Shown here: piece by piece, positions 34,427 through 43,551 of the stretch | Numbering within the stretch: position 1 is the stretch's first letter | Layout of the letters: every line of letters starts with the position of its first letter | From: Sphingomonas tagetis | Lineage (GTDB): Bacteria; Pseudomonadota; Alphaproteobacteria; Sphingomonadales; Sphingomonadaceae | Assembly: GCF_024211275.1 (NCBI RefSeq) | Contig: NZ_JAMLDX010000002.1 | Span: 310,001 to 374,000, forward strand | Length of the DNA stretch: 64,000 nucleotides | Direction of reading: 5' to 3' | The notes under the pieces: generated by a model | What the model was told of the DNA's origin: nothing | The model's database searches: none | What the model saw: the letters and a program-made list of their open reading frames with translations, nothing else | Translations under genes and position numbers: made by a program

Positions 34427-37168
34427 ATGACCGCGCGCTTCGAGTCCATTCCCAATCGCCGCGCGATCGTCGATCGCCGTGCGCTCGCCGATGAACTGGC
34501 CGCGCTCGACGCGCCCGACACGATGCGGCTGCGTCAGGCGGCGGCGCTGCACCTCAAGAAGGCGCTGGAGGCCGGCCGCGCCGAAATCGCCCGGCGCCTG
34601 CTCGAACATCCCGCGCGCGGGCACGAAAGCGCGGCGAGCGGCGCGTTCCTGATGGACCAGCTGCTGCGCGTACTGTGGGACTTCACGCTCGCCCGGCTCT
34701 ACCCCAACAATAACCCCAGCGCCGCCGAGCGCATGGTGCTGGTCGCGGTCGGCGGTTACGGCCGCGGCGAGATGGCGCCGTTCAGCGACGTCGACATCGC
34801 CTTCATCACGCCCTGGAAGCAGACCAGCTGGAGCGAGCAGGTCATCGAATCGATGCTCTATTCGCTGTGGGACATGGGGCTCAAGGTCGGCCACAGCTCG
34901 CGCACGCTCGACGAGATGGTGCGCGAGGCGAAGGCCGACGTCACCGTCCGCACCGCCTTGCTCGAGGGGCGCTACGTGTGGGGCGACACAGCGCTCTATG
35001 ACGAGGCCGCGCTGCGCTTCCGCAACGAAGTGCAGAAGGACAGCGCGCGCCAGTTCATCGCGCAGAAGCTCAACGAGCGCAACGAACGCCACCGCAAGAT
35101 GGGCGACAGCCGCTACGTCGTCGAGCCCAACATCAAGGAGGGCAAGGGCGGGCTGCGCGATCTCCACACGCTGTTCTGGATCGGCAAATACGCCCATAGC
35201 GTGCGCGAGCCGGCCGAGCTGGTCGATGCGGGCCTCTTGACCAAGCTCGAATACCGCCAGTTCCGCCGCGCCGAGAATTTCCTGTGGGCGGTGCGCTGCC
35301 ACCTGCACACCATCGCCAACCGCGCCGAAGACCGCCTCACCTTCGACGTCCAGCGCGAGATCGCCGAGCGCATGCGCTACGCCGACCGTCCGGGCAAGTC
35401 GAAGGTCGAGCGCTTCATGCACTTCTACTTCCTGCAGGCGAAGATGGTCGGCGACCTCACCGGCGTCTTCCTCGCGCATCTCGACGAGAAGTTCGCCGCG
35501 CGTGGCAGCCGTTTCGGCCTGCCGCGCATCCGCCGCTCGCCGGCCAAGCTCAAGGGCTTCGTGCTCGACCGCGGCCGCCTCGCGCTGCCGCGCGACGACT
35601 TCTTCGCCGAAGACCCGGTACGGCTGCTCGAAATCTTCGCGCTCGCCGACCTGCACGAGCTCGAGATCCATCCGCTGGCGATGCGCAGCGCCGCGCGCGA
35701 CGCCAAGCTGATCGACGACCGGCGCACCGATCCGCGCGCCAACGCGCTGTTCATGGATGTGCTGACGAGCCCACGCGATCCCGAGACGGTGTTGCGCTGG
35801 ATGAACGAGGCCGGCGTGTTCGGCCGCTTCGTGCCCGATTTCGGCCGTGTCGTCGCGCAGATGCAGTTCGACATGTACCACCATTTCACGGTGGACGAGC
35901 ACACCATCCGCGCGGTCGGCCTGCTCGCCGCGATCGAAAAGGGCGAGAAGCGCGAGGATCACCCGCTCGCCAGCGGCATCCTCGACCAGATCGCCTCGCG
36001 CCGCGCGCTCTATGTCTCGGTGTTGCTGCACGACATCGCCAAGGGCCGCGGCGGCGATCACAGCGTGCTCGGCGCCGAAGTCGCGCAACGGCTGTGCCCG
36101 CGGCTCGGCCTCAGCGCGGCGGAAACCGAGACCGTCGCCTGGCTGGTGCGCTGGCACCTGCTGATGTCGGCGACCGCGTTCAAGCGCGACCTCAGCGACT
36201 TCAAGACCATCCTCGATTTCGCCGAAGCGGTGCAGTCGCCGCAGCGCTTGATGATGCTGCTCGTCCTCACCATCGTCGATATCCGCGCGGTCGGCCCCGG
36301 CGTGTGGAACGGGTGGAAGCGCCAGCTGCTCGGCAATCTCTACGAGAGCGCCGAGGAAGTGCTGCGCCTCGGCCACAAGCAGAAGGGCCGCAGCGAGCGG
36401 ATCGAGGCCAAGCAGGCGCTGCTCGCCCGCTCGCTCGGCCGCGACATCGCCGGCTTCGTCAAGCGCCTGCCCGAGGCCTATTGGGTCGCCGAGCCCGACG
36501 ATGTGATCGAGCGCAACGCGCGGCTGATCGACCGTGTCGGCAACGCCCAGCTCAGCGTCGAGGCGACCGTCTATCCCGACCGCGGCGCGACGCTCGTCAC
36601 CGTCTATGCCGCCGACCATGCCGGTCTGTTCTACCGCATCGCCGGCGCGATCCACGCTGCCGGCGGCAACATCATTGACGCGCGCATCCATACGACGCGC
36701 GACGGCATGGCGATCGACAATTTCCTGGTGCAGGACCCGCTCGGCCGCCCGTTCGACGATTCCGGCCAGCTCGCGCGGATCGAGACCGGCATCGCGGAGG
36801 CGCTCGCCAACCGCGCCAAGCTGACCGAACGCCTCGCCGCCAAGCCGCTCCCGCGCCTGCGCGCCGACGCCTTTGCGATCGAACCCGCGGTGCTGATCGA
36901 CAACAAGGCCTCGAACCGCTTCACCGTGATCGAGGTCAATGCACGCGACCGCCCCGCGCTGCTCCACCACCTCGCTTACGCGCTGTTCCAGTCGAAGGTG
37001 ACGATCCACTCGGCGCACGTCGCGACCTATGGCGAGCGCGCGGTCGATACCTTCTATGTGACCGACCTCACCGGCGACAAGATTACCGCCGTGCTGCGGC
37101 TGAAATCGCTCGAACGCCGCATGCTCGACGCGGCGGCGGGCATGGGCGAATTCGCCACGGCGGCGTGA
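34427..37168 (+). CDS. glnD: [Protein-PII] uridylyltransferase/uridylyl-removing enzyme
   Basis: 913 residues with the four GlnD domains in order: nucleotidyltransferase (VGGYGRGEMAPFSDVDIAF near 105-123, with the catalytic Asp pair), the linker helical region, an HD domain (HHFTVDEHTIRAV near 481, LLHDIAKGRGGDH near 533), and two ACT domains at about 720 and 833. It adds or removes UMP on PII according to glutamine level and so controls nitrogen assimilation. Length is normal. A reading frame of 975 codons on the opposite strand is only a codon-bias shadow. Confidence 0.98.
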   Translation: MTARFESIPNRRAIVDRRALADELAALDAPDTMRLRQAAALHLKKALEAGRAEIARRLLEHPARGHESAASGAFLMDQLLRVLWDFTLARLYPNNNPSAAERMVLVAVGGYGRGEMAPFSDVDIAFITPWKQTSWSEQVIESMLYSLWDMGLKVGHSSRTLDEMVREAKADVTVRTALLEGRYVWGDTALYDEAALRFRNEVQKDSARQFIAQKLNERNERHRKMGDSRYVVEPNIKEGKGGLRDLHTLFWIGKYAHSVREPAELVDAGLLTKLEYRQFRRAENFLWAVRCHLHTIANRAEDRLTFDVQREIAERMRYADRPGKSKVERFMHFYFLQAKMVGDLTGVFLAHLDEKFAARGSRFGLPRIRRSPAKLKGFVLDRGRLALPRDDFFAEDPVRLLEIFALADLHELEIHPLAMRSAARDAKLIDDRRTDPRANALFMDVLTSPRDPETVLRWMNEAGVFGRFVPDFGRVVAQMQFDMYHHFTVDEHTIRAVGLLAAIEKGEKREDHPLASGILDQIASRRALYVSVLLHDIAKGRGGDHSVLGAEVAQRLCPRLGLSAAETETVAWLVRWHLLMSATAFKRDLSDFKTILDFAEAVQSPQRLMMLLVLTIVDIRAVGPGVWNGWKRQLLGNLYESAEEVLRLGHKQKGRSERIEAKQALLARSLGRDIAGFVKRLPEAYWVAEPDDVIERNARLIDRVGNAQLSVEATVYPDRGATLVTVYAADHAGLFYRIAGAIHAAGGNIIDARIHTTRDGMAIDNFLVQDPLGRPFDDSGQLARIETGIAEALANRAKLTERLAAKPLPRLRADAFAIEPAVLIDNKASNRFTVIEVNARDRPALLHHLAYALFQSKVTIHSAHVATYGERAVDTFYVTDLTGDKITAVLRLKSLERRMLDAAAGMGEFATAA

Positions 37169-37208
37169 GACTGGTCGCCAATCCCATCCATTTGCGCAGG
37201 AGGATTCG

Positions 37209-38231
37209 ATGAGCATGATCGGTGTCGGCCTGATCGGCTATGGCTTGGGCGGACGCGTCTTTCACGCGCCCTTCGTCAGCGCCACGGACGGCCTCGAACT
37301 TCGCGCCGTCGTCAGCCGTGACCCGGCCAAGGTCCATGCCGACATCCCCGGCGTGCCGGTCGTTCCCGACGTCGCGACGCTGCTCGCCCGGCCGGATATC
37401 GATCTGGTCGTCGTGTCCAGCCCGGACGCATTCCACGCCGAACACGCGCTGGCCGCGATCGGCGCGGGCAAGCATGTGCTGGTCGACAAGCCGTTCGCCA
37501 CCAGCCTCGCCGACGCCCGCCAGGTCGCGGCGGCGGGCGAGCGCGCTGGCGTCCAGCTGACGATCTTCCAGAACCGGCGCTGGGACGCCGATTTCCTGAC
37601 CCTGCGCCGCCTGATCGCCGAAGGGCAGCTTGGCGAGATCGTCCATTTCGAAAGCCATTTCGACCGCTGGCGGCCCGATCCTGCCAAGGTCTGGAAGGAA
37701 GCCCGCGAGGGCGGCTCGTGGTTCGATCTCGGCCCGCATCTCGTCGATCAGGCACTGTGCCTGTTTGGCCGGCCCGACGCCGTCACCGCCGACATCGCGA
37801 CACTGCGCGACGATGCGCCCGCGCCCGACTGGTTCCACGTCCTGCTCCATTATCCGCGCCGCCGGGTGATCCTCCATTCGAGCAAGCTCGCCGCCGATCA
37901 TGGCCTGCGTTTCGCGGTGCACGGCACCGGCGGCAGCTGGATCAAGCACGGTCTCGACACCCAGGAACCGGCGATTCTCGCGGGCGCGGACCTTGCGGGT
38001 GCCGATTTCGGACTCGATCCGCGGCCCGGCATGTTGACCACCGGCGATCCGGCAGCGCCGCGGCCGGTGGACAATGCGCGTGGCGACTATGCGCAATTCT
38101 GGCGAGCATTGGCATCCGCGCTGTCCGGCGACGGTCCCAATCCGGTGCCTGCGTCCGAAGCGCTCGAGGTCATCGAAATCCTCGACGCCGCCTTGCGCAG
38201 CGCCGGGCAGGGCCGCACCGTCGCGCTTTGA
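37209..38231 (+). CDS. Gfo/Idh/MocA-family oxidoreductase (YdgJ-like)
   Basis: 340 residues. GLIGYGLGGRVFHAP at 7-21 is the NAD(P) loop with the YdgJ-type VFHAP signature; VLVDKPFA near 95 is the family EKP-equivalent. The middle has the substrate domain GGSWFDLGPHLVDQAL near 175. YdgJ enzymes oxidise scyllo-inositol or related sugars. It follows glnD with an excellent AGGAGG ribosome site. Separate from the sugar module at 0.6-5 kb. Confidence 0.9.
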   Translation: MSMIGVGLIGYGLGGRVFHAPFVSATDGLELRAVVSRDPAKVHADIPGVPVVPDVATLLARPDIDLVVVSSPDAFHAEHALAAIGAGKHVLVDKPFATSLADARQVAAAGERAGVQLTIFQNRRWDADFLTLRRLIAEGQLGEIVHFESHFDRWRPDPAKVWKEAREGGSWFDLGPHLVDQALCLFGRPDAVTADIATLRDDAPAPDWFHVLLHYPRRRVILHSSKLAADHGLRFAVHGTGGSWIKHGLDTQEPAILAGADLAGADFGLDPRPGMLTTGDPAAPRPVDNARGDYAQFWRALASALSGDGPNPVPASEALEVIEILDAALRSAGQGRTVAL

Positions 38232-38306
38232 AGGCACGATGGCGCGCGCCTAGCCACGCGCACCGTTCCTGCCTAGACTGAAGCCTTCAATCGCGAGGAG
38301 CGGGCG

Positions 38307-38693
38307 ATGGGCGTAGTGGGCATGGGCGGACTGTTCTTCCGGGCGCAGGACCCGGAAGCCTTGAGCACTTGGTATCGCGAGCATCTCGGCGTCGGCGGCG
38401 GCTGCGCGGCGGAGGACGCCGCCGATCCGCCCAACGAATGGGTGTGGCAGACGCTCGGCGGCCCGATGGTGTTCTCGCCGTTCAAGGCGACCACCGACTA
38501 TTTCGCCGCCGACAAGCAGTTCATGATCAACCTGCGCGTGCGCGATCTCGAAGGGCTTCTCGAACAGCTCAACGCCGCGGGCATCGCGATCATCACCAAA
38601 CCCGAATGGGACGAAGGCGGGATCGGCAAGTTCGCGCGCATCCACGATCCCGAGGGCAATGCCATCGAATTGTGGGAGCCGCCGGCCGCATGA
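38307..38693 (+). CDS. VOC-family (glyoxalase/bleomycin resistance) protein
   Basis: 128 residues with two betaalphabetabetabeta repeats: LFFRAQDPEALSTWYREHLG at the N terminus and ARIHDPEGNAIELWEPPA at the C terminus with the metal-ligand Glu. This sub-family has no assigned substrate. Its stop overlaps the ATG of the downstream microprotein (ATGA). Upstream 75-base gap to the Gfo/Idh gene shows nothing marked. Confidence 0.88.
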   Translation: MGVVGMGGLFFRAQDPEALSTWYREHLGVGGGCAAEDAADPPNEWVWQTLGGPMVFSPFKATTDYFAADKQFMINLRVRDLEGLLEQLNAAGIAIITKPEWDEGGIGKFARIHDPEGNAIELWEPPAA

Positions 38694-38881
38694 GCGCGGT
38701 CTGGATCGCCCTGCTCGCCGCCGGCATCTGCGTCGTCACCGTCATCGCCGCGTCCAACGCGCAGAAAGCGAAGGCGGACGGCGGCGGCGGGACCAGCGAT
38801 TCGGGCAACGGAAGCGATTCGTCCGGTTGCAGCGCGGACGGCGGTGGCGACTGCGGCGGCGATGGCGGTGGCGGCGGCTGA
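38690..38881 (+). CDS. Gly/Ser/Asp/Cys-tailed membrane microprotein
   Basis: 63 residues. An N-terminal hydrophobic helix (VWIALLAAGICVVTVIAASNA) is followed by a tail made almost only of G, S, D, N and two Cys (SSGCSADGGGDCGGDGGGGG). Likely anchored in the inner membrane with a flexible tail that might bind metal; that is a guess. It overlaps the VOC gene by four bases. Not long enough to appear in most gene catalogues. Confidence 0.6.
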   Translation: MSAVWIALLAAGICVVTVIAASNAQKAKADGGGGTSDSGNGSDSSGCSADGGGDCGGDGGGGG

Positions 38882-38891
38882 CGCCACAACG

Positions 38892-38928
38892 AAAACGGGA
38901 CCGGCCACCCTGCGGCAACCGGTCCCGT
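38892..38928 (-). terminator. Rho-independent terminator of infC
   Basis: On the minus strand a 10-bp stem ACGGGACCGG/CCGGTCCCGT with a 14-base loop is followed by TTTTCGTT. It begins 17 bases after the infC stop. On the plus strand it lies between the microprotein and infC and lacks a T tract. Confidence 0.75.
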
Positions 38929-38944
38929 CCCTAACTCACATCGC

Positions 38945-39481
38945 TCAGTTCTTCGGCGACAGCACCATCAGCATCTGGCGGCCTTCCATCCGGGGATAGC
39001 TCTCCACCTTCGCATCCTCCGCGCAATCCTGCTGGACGCGCTGGAGCAATGCCATGCCGAGCTGGCCGTGGCTCAGTTCGCGGCCGCGGAAGCGCAGGGT
39101 GATCTTCACCTTGTCGCCCTCGCCGATGAACTTGTGCACCGCCTTCATCTTCGTATCATAGTCATGATCGTCGATGTTCGGACGCATCTTGATCTCCTTG
39201 ATCTCCTGCGTCTTCTGGCTCTTGCGGGCAAGATTGGCCTTTTTCTGGGCCTCGTACTTGTACTTGCCGACGTCGAGGAACTTGGCGACGGGCGGATCGG
39301 CATTGGGCGACACTTCGACGAGGTCGAGGCCGAGCCCCTGCGCCTGCTCCATCGCTTCGCGCGTGTACATCACGCCCAGATTCTCGCCCTCATGGTCGAT
39401 CACGCGGACCTTGGGCGACTGGATGAATTCGTTGAACCGCGGGCCGGTCGGCACCGGGGGCGCGAAACCGCGCCGGGACAT
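38945..39481 (-). CDS. infC: Translation initiation factor IF-3
   Basis: 178 residues from the ATG at 39481. The two IF-3 domains and linker are complete: [66 protein letters not shown] and [16 protein letters not shown]-3 prevents premature 30S-50S joining and checks start codons. The ATG has no ribosome site at a proper distance; an in-frame ATA at 39493-39491 has AGGAG eight bases upstream and would add four residues, which fits the rare start codons (AUU in E. coli) this gene uses for self-regulation. The coordinates given are the conservative ones. Confidence 0.96.
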   Translation of the reverse strand: MSRRGFAPPVPTGPRFNEFIQSPKVRVIDHEGENLGVMYTREAMEQAQGLGLDLVEVSPNADPPVAKFLDVGKYKYEAQKKANLARKSQKTQEIKEIKMRPNIDDHDYDTKMKAVHKFIGEGDKVKITLRFRGRELSHGQLGMALLQRVQQDCAEDAKVESYPRMEGRQMLMVLSPKN

Positions 39482-39490
39482 GGGAGGACG

Positions 39491-39506
39491 TATAGGAACA
39501 GCTCCT
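39491..39506 (-). promoter_or_regulatory. Ribosome site and candidate ATA start of infC
   Basis: AGGAG at 39506-39502 is eight bases before an in-frame ATA (39493-39491) that continues CGT CCT CCC into the annotated ATG. No ribosome site lies near the ATG itself. See the infC entry. Confidence 0.5.
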
Positions 39507-39763
39507 GTTATAATTTCGACGACTTACGATAACGCAGGAACGCGACCGGGGACAGCCCCGCTACGCGTTGCCTGACGAAAAAGCCACACGGTGTGGCGTG
39601 CGGGTTACGATTGTATATCGGGCGCGTGCGCCGTCATGGCAAGCGCGGCGAGCGGGCGAATCTGATTTTTACCCTGCCTCTGCCGTCAGCCGTGGATCAG
39701 CCGCATATCGCTAGATCGCCTCCGCAGGCGCCCGAATTCCGGCGGCGCAAGCAAAGGGGTCTC

Positions 39764-40510
39764 ATGAAAAGCATCCATATCCCGAATGTGAACGCGCGCT
39801 ACTGGTGCGCGATCGCCATGGCCAGCCTGTTCGGTACCAATCTCGGCGACCTGTGGGCACATAACAGCGGCCTCAACAAGCTGGTCGGACTGATCCCGCT
39901 GGCGATTCTGGCGGCCATTGTCTTTACGCTCGAGAAGCGCGACCGCGCGCCACGTGAGCTCTATTACTGGCTGGTGATCGCCATCATCCGCACCGGCGCG
40001 ACCAATATCGCCGACTATTTCAAGAAGATCATCGCCTGGCCGGTATTCGGCGGCATCCTGATCGCGGTCATGATCGGCACCGCGATCTGGTCGCTGCAGA
40101 GCCTCAACAGCGGCACCGCGGAAGAGATCGAAGCCGAGCGCCACGGTATGCCGCAGGCTGGCCTCGCTTACTGGTGCGCCATGCTCAGTGCCGGCGTGTT
40201 CGGCACCTTTTTCGGCGACGTCACGCTGCACACGATCGGCATGGGACCGGCGTCGCTCGTCCTCGGCATCGTCGTGCTGGGCGCGGTCGGACTGTGGGCC
40301 GGGCTCCGCGGCCACCGTTTCTGGCTCTACTGGCTGGTCGTCGCCATCGCACGCACCTTCGGCACCGCCGCCGGTGATTTCCTGGCCGAGGATCCGACGC
40401 TCCATATCGGCCTGCCGGTCTCGACGATCATCACCGGGGCCGCCTTCATCGCGCTGCTGGCGGTGTGGCGCGGCGGCGGCGCCAGACCGCTGCGCGTCGC
40501 GACCACCTGA
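39764..40510 (+). CDS. COG4705-like membrane protein with internal duplication
   Basis: 248 residues with eight hydrophobic segments in two similar halves: YWCAIAMASLFGTNLGDLW (about 14-32) matches YWCAMLSAGVFGTFFGDVT, and LYYWLVIAIIRTGATNIADYF matches LYWLVVAIARTFGTAAGDFL. So the protein is an internal tandem duplication of a 4-TM unit with a repeated F/T-GTxxGD motif. Function unknown; COG4705 members are described only as membrane-anchored proteins. ATG 39764 is preceded by AAAGGGG. The 270-base gap before it shows no other gene. Confidence 0.85.
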   Translation: MKSIHIPNVNARYWCAIAMASLFGTNLGDLWAHNSGLNKLVGLIPLAILAAIVFTLEKRDRAPRELYYWLVIAIIRTGATNIADYFKKIIAWPVFGGILIAVMIGTAIWSLQSLNSGTAEEIEAERHGMPQAGLAYWCAMLSAGVFGTFFGDVTLHTIGMGPASLVLGIVVLGAVGLWAGLRGHRFWLYWLVVAIARTFGTAAGDFLAEDPTLHIGLPVSTIITGAAFIALLAVWRGGGARPLRVATT

Positions 40511-40520
40511 CGCCGGGCGT

Positions 40521-42512
40521 TCAGCAAAGATCGGGTGGCAGCGCCTCGCCGCGCAGCCACTCGATTGCTTCGTCGAGTGGCATCACCTTCTGCCCTTCGC
40601 CGCCGAGCGACCGCACCGCGACCGTGCCCTCCTCGGCCTCGCGCTTGCCCACCACCAGCAGGTGCGGGACCTTGGCCAGCGAATGCTCGCGCACCTTGTA
40701 GTTGATCTTCTCGTTGCGCAGGTCGCTCTCGGTGCGGATGCCCGCCGCCTTCAGCTTCGCCACCGCCTCGTTCGCATAGCCGTCGGCGTCGGACACGATC
40801 GTCGCCACCACCGCCTGCACCGGCGCCAGCCACATCGGCAGCTTGCCCGCGAAATGCTCGATCAAAATGCCGATGAAGCGCTCATACGATCCGAAGATCG
40901 CACGGTGCAGCATCACCGGCCGATGCCGCTCGCCATCCTCGCCGACATAGCTCGCATCCAGACGATCGGGCAGCACGCGGTCCGACTGGATCGTGCCCAC
41001 CTGCCAGGTCCGCCCGATCGCATCGGTCAGATGCCATTCCAGCTTGGGCGCATAAAATGCCCCCTCGCCGGGCAGCTCTTCCCAGCCATATTCCGGCGTG
41101 TTCAACCCGGCCTTCGCCACCGCGTCACGCAGTTCGTTCTCGGCCTTGTCCCACATTTCCTCGGTGCCGAAGCGCTTCTCGGGCCGCAGCGCCAGCTTGA
41201 TCGAGTAGCTGAACCCGAAATCCTTGTAGATTCGGTCGGCCAGCGCACAGAACGCCTGCACCTCTGCGACGATCTGGTCCTCGCGGCAGAAGATATGCGC
41301 ATCGTCCTGCGTGAACTGGCGCACGCGCATCAGCCCGTGCAGCGCGCCATGCGGCTCGTTGCGGTGGCAGCAGCCATTTTCGTACAGCCGCAGCGGCAGG
41401 TCGCGATACGACTTGATCCCCTGACGGAAGATCAGCACATGCGCCGGGCAGTTCATCGGCTTCAGCGCCATCCACTCGGCGTCGTTGCTGACGATCGGGC
41501 CTTCGTCCTCGACGTTCGGCACCTCGTCGGGGATCACGAACATATTCTCGCGATATTTTCCCCAATGGCCCGACTGCTCCCACTGGCGCGCGTCCATCAC
41601 CTGCGGCGTCTTGACTTCGCGATAGCCCGCAGCATCGATCGCGCGGCGCATATAGGCCTCCAGCTCGCGCCAGATCATATAGCCCTTGGGGTGCCAGAAG
41701 ACCGACCCGTGCGCTTCCTGCTGCAGGTGGAACAGGTCCATCTCGTTGCCAAGCTTGCGGTGGTCGCGCTTGGCCGCTTCCTCCAGCTTGAACAGATGCG
41801 CGTCGAGTTGCTTCTTGTTGAGCCAGCCCGTGCCATAGACGCGGCTCAGCATCGCGTTGTTCTGGTCGCCGCGCCAATAGGCGCCCGACACGCGCGTCAG
41901 CTTGAACGCCGCCGGATCGAGCTTGCCGGTCGAGGCCAGATGCGGCCCCCGGCACATATCGTACCAGTCGTCGCCCGACGAATAGACCGTCAGCTCCTCG
42001 CCCTCGGGCAGTTCCGCCGCCCATTGCGCCTTGAACGTCTCGCCCGCCGCCGCCCAGTCGGCGATCAGTCTGTCCCGCGCCACCACCGAACGCTTCAACG
42101 GCTTGTCGGCGGCGATGATCTTGCGCATCGCCTCCTCGATCGCCGGCAGGTCTTCCTCGGTGAAGGGGCGGTCCTTGGGCGCGAAGTCATAATAAAAGCC
42201 ATCGTCGGTCGACGGCCCGAAGGTGATCTGAGTCCCCGGAAACAGCGACTGCACCGCCTCCGCCAGCACATGCGCATAGTCATGCCGAGCCAGCTCCAGC
42301 GCATCCGCCTCGTCGCGGCTCGTCACCAGCGCCAGTTGCGCGTCACCCTCGAACGCCCGCCCGATATCGCGCAGCTCGCCATCGACCCGCGCCGCAATCG
42401 CCGCCTTGGCCAGCCCCGGCCCGATCGCCGCGGCAATGTCCGCCGGGGTCGTTCCGGGCGCGACCTCACGGACGGAACCGTCGGGCAGCGTAATGCGGAA
42501 CATCTCGGACAC
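40521..42512 (-). CDS. thrS: Threonine--tRNA ligase
   Basis: 663 residues from GTG 42512 (MSEMFRI); an ATG at 42503 is the alternative. A TGS domain at the N terminus ([18 protein letters not shown]), the HxxxH editing domain ([11 protein letters not shown] near 96-106), and the class II catalytic core with Zn ligands MNCPAH, motif 2 CCHRNEPHG and motif 3 near the C terminus, then the anticodon domain ending [15 protein letters not shown]. Complete and canonical. Confidence 0.97.
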   Translation of the reverse strand: MSEMFRITLPDGSVREVAPGTTPADIAAAIGPGLAKAAIAARVDGELRDIGRAFEGDAQLALVTSRDEADALELARHDYAHVLAEAVQSLFPGTQITFGPSTDDGFYYDFAPKDRPFTEEDLPAIEEAMRKIIAADKPLKRSVVARDRLIADWAAAGETFKAQWAAELPEGEELTVYSSGDDWYDMCRGPHLASTGKLDPAAFKLTRVSGAYWRGDQNNAMLSRVYGTGWLNKKQLDAHLFKLEEAAKRDHRKLGNEMDLFHLQQEAHGSVFWHPKGYMIWRELEAYMRRAIDAAGYREVKTPQVMDARQWEQSGHWGKYRENMFVIPDEVPNVEDEGPIVSNDAEWMALKPMNCPAHVLIFRQGIKSYRDLPLRLYENGCCHRNEPHGALHGLMRVRQFTQDDAHIFCREDQIVAEVQAFCALADRIYKDFGFSYSIKLALRPEKRFGTEEMWDKAENELRDAVAKAGLNTPEYGWEELPGEGAFYAPKLEWHLTDAIGRTWQVGTIQSDRVLPDRLDASYVGEDGERHRPVMLHRAIFGSYERFIGILIEHFAGKLPMWLAPVQAVVATIVSDADGYANEAVAKLKAAGIRTESDLRNEKINYKVREHSLAKVPHLLVVGKREAEEGTVAVRSLGGEGQKVMPLDEAIEWLRGEALPPDLC

Positions 42513-42583
42513 GGGTGGACTTTCGCTTGAAGTTGAACGCAGCGGCTTATGCCGCGCCGCGCGATATAGGCAAGGCGGGCTGT

Positions 42584-43399
42584 TCAGGCGACCCCGAACG
42601 GCACCACATGATTGAGCGCGATATGCCCGATCCCCGACCGCCCCAGATACGGCACGCCCATCTCGCGGCACCAGCGAATGATGATCTGCTCGACCGATTC
42701 GCCGAACGGCACGTCATTGTCGACCACATCGGTCACCGCGCCCAGCCGCACGCCGGCAATGCCCTGCAACTGCGTGGCATGCGCCATCTGGAACAGCATC
42801 CGGTCGATCCGGTACAGCGGCTCGCCGACCTCCTCGATATGCAGCACATGGTCGGTCAGGTCGGGCAGCCACGGCGTGCCGATCATCGACGTCAGGATGG
42901 CGAGGTTGAACGCCGCCGCCGGGCGCCCATCCAGCGTCGGCTCCAGTCCGTCGCGCCGCCCGTCGATCAGCCAGCCGAGCACCCAGCCGGCATCGACGCC
43001 CTTGTCGTCGCGGCCCATCGCGCTCGCCATCGACCCGTGCGCCTGCCGCCCGATCCGACGCGCATAGAGCGCGCCGAGCATGAACCCCATGTCGGAATAG
43101 CCGATATAGGTCTTGTGCTTCGCCGCCGGCCCCAGTTGCGGCATTACCGCGTCGAGGATGCGGTTCGACCCGTAACCGCCCCGCGCAAACCAGATCGCGT
43201 CGAACGCCGGATCGTTGGCGAATTCGAGGAACGCCGCGCCGCGGATTTCGTCCGGCCCGGCGAAATGGCCTTCGGTCAGGAAGCATTGCGGGTGGAACAC
43301 GATCTCGTGCTTGGGCCAGGTCAGCGCCATGAACGCCTGCATCCGCGCCGCCGATTCTTCGCTGACTGTCCGTGCCGGTGCGACGACGCCGATCCGCAT
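42584..43399 (-). CDS. LD-carboxypeptidase, S66 family (LdcA-like)
   Basis: 271 residues. [19 protein letters not shown] at the start, [12 protein letters not shown] near 88-99 holding the nucleophile-region Ser, and the C-terminal [13 protein letters not shown] and [12 protein letters not shown] regions with the Glu/His residues of the S66 triad. S66 peptidases remove the terminal D-Ala from tetrapeptides to give L-Ala-D-Glu-mDAP in murein recycling. It is divergent from the Mpl-like ligase, and both start from either side of a 34-bp perfect inverted repeat. Confidence 0.9.
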   Translation of the reverse strand: MRIGVVAPARTVSEESAARMQAFMALTWPKHEIVFHPQCFLTEGHFAGPDEIRGAAFLEFANDPAFDAIWFARGGYGSNRILDAVMPQLGPAAKHKTYIGYSDMGFMLGALYARRIGRQAHGSMASAMGRDDKGVDAGWVLGWLIDGRRDGLEPTLDGRPAAAFNLAILTSMIGTPWLPDLTDHVLHIEEVGEPLYRIDRMLFQMAHATQLQGIAGVRLGAVTDVVDNDVPFGESVEQIIIRWCREMGVPYLGRSGIGHIALNHVVPFGVA

Positions 43400-43419
43400 G
43401 CCTTGGCTTGCTCCGTTGG

Positions 43420-43502
43420 GCGGCACCGGCCCGCTCCCCCACCCGGCCACCCACGCCAGTGTATTCTATGGGTGGCCGGGTGGGGGAGCGGGCCGGTGCC
43501 GC
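43420..43502. repeat. 34-bp perfect inverted repeat between the LdcA-like and Mpl-like genes
   Basis: Arms 43420-43453 and 43469-43502 are exact reverse complements over 34 bases, with a 15-base spacer. The arm contains CGGCCCGCTCCCCCACCCGG. It occupies most of the 152-base divergent region and ends 49 bases before the Mpl-like start and 20 bases from the LdcA-like start. It would form a very stable stem in either 5' leader. Confidence 0.9.
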
Positions 43503-43551
43503 AACCGGTTCGGCTTGCCGAACCGCAATCGAACGTCGATAGCCCGCACCC

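Noticed and set aside
34289..37216. 975-codon open frame on the minus strand opposite glnD
   Set aside because: Its composition is codon-bias driven (Arg, Ala, Asp, His rich, no domain) and it is the reverse frame of a complete GlnD.
40188..42530. 780-codon open frame on the plus strand opposite thrS
   Set aside because: Shadow of ThrS caused by GC bias at third positions.
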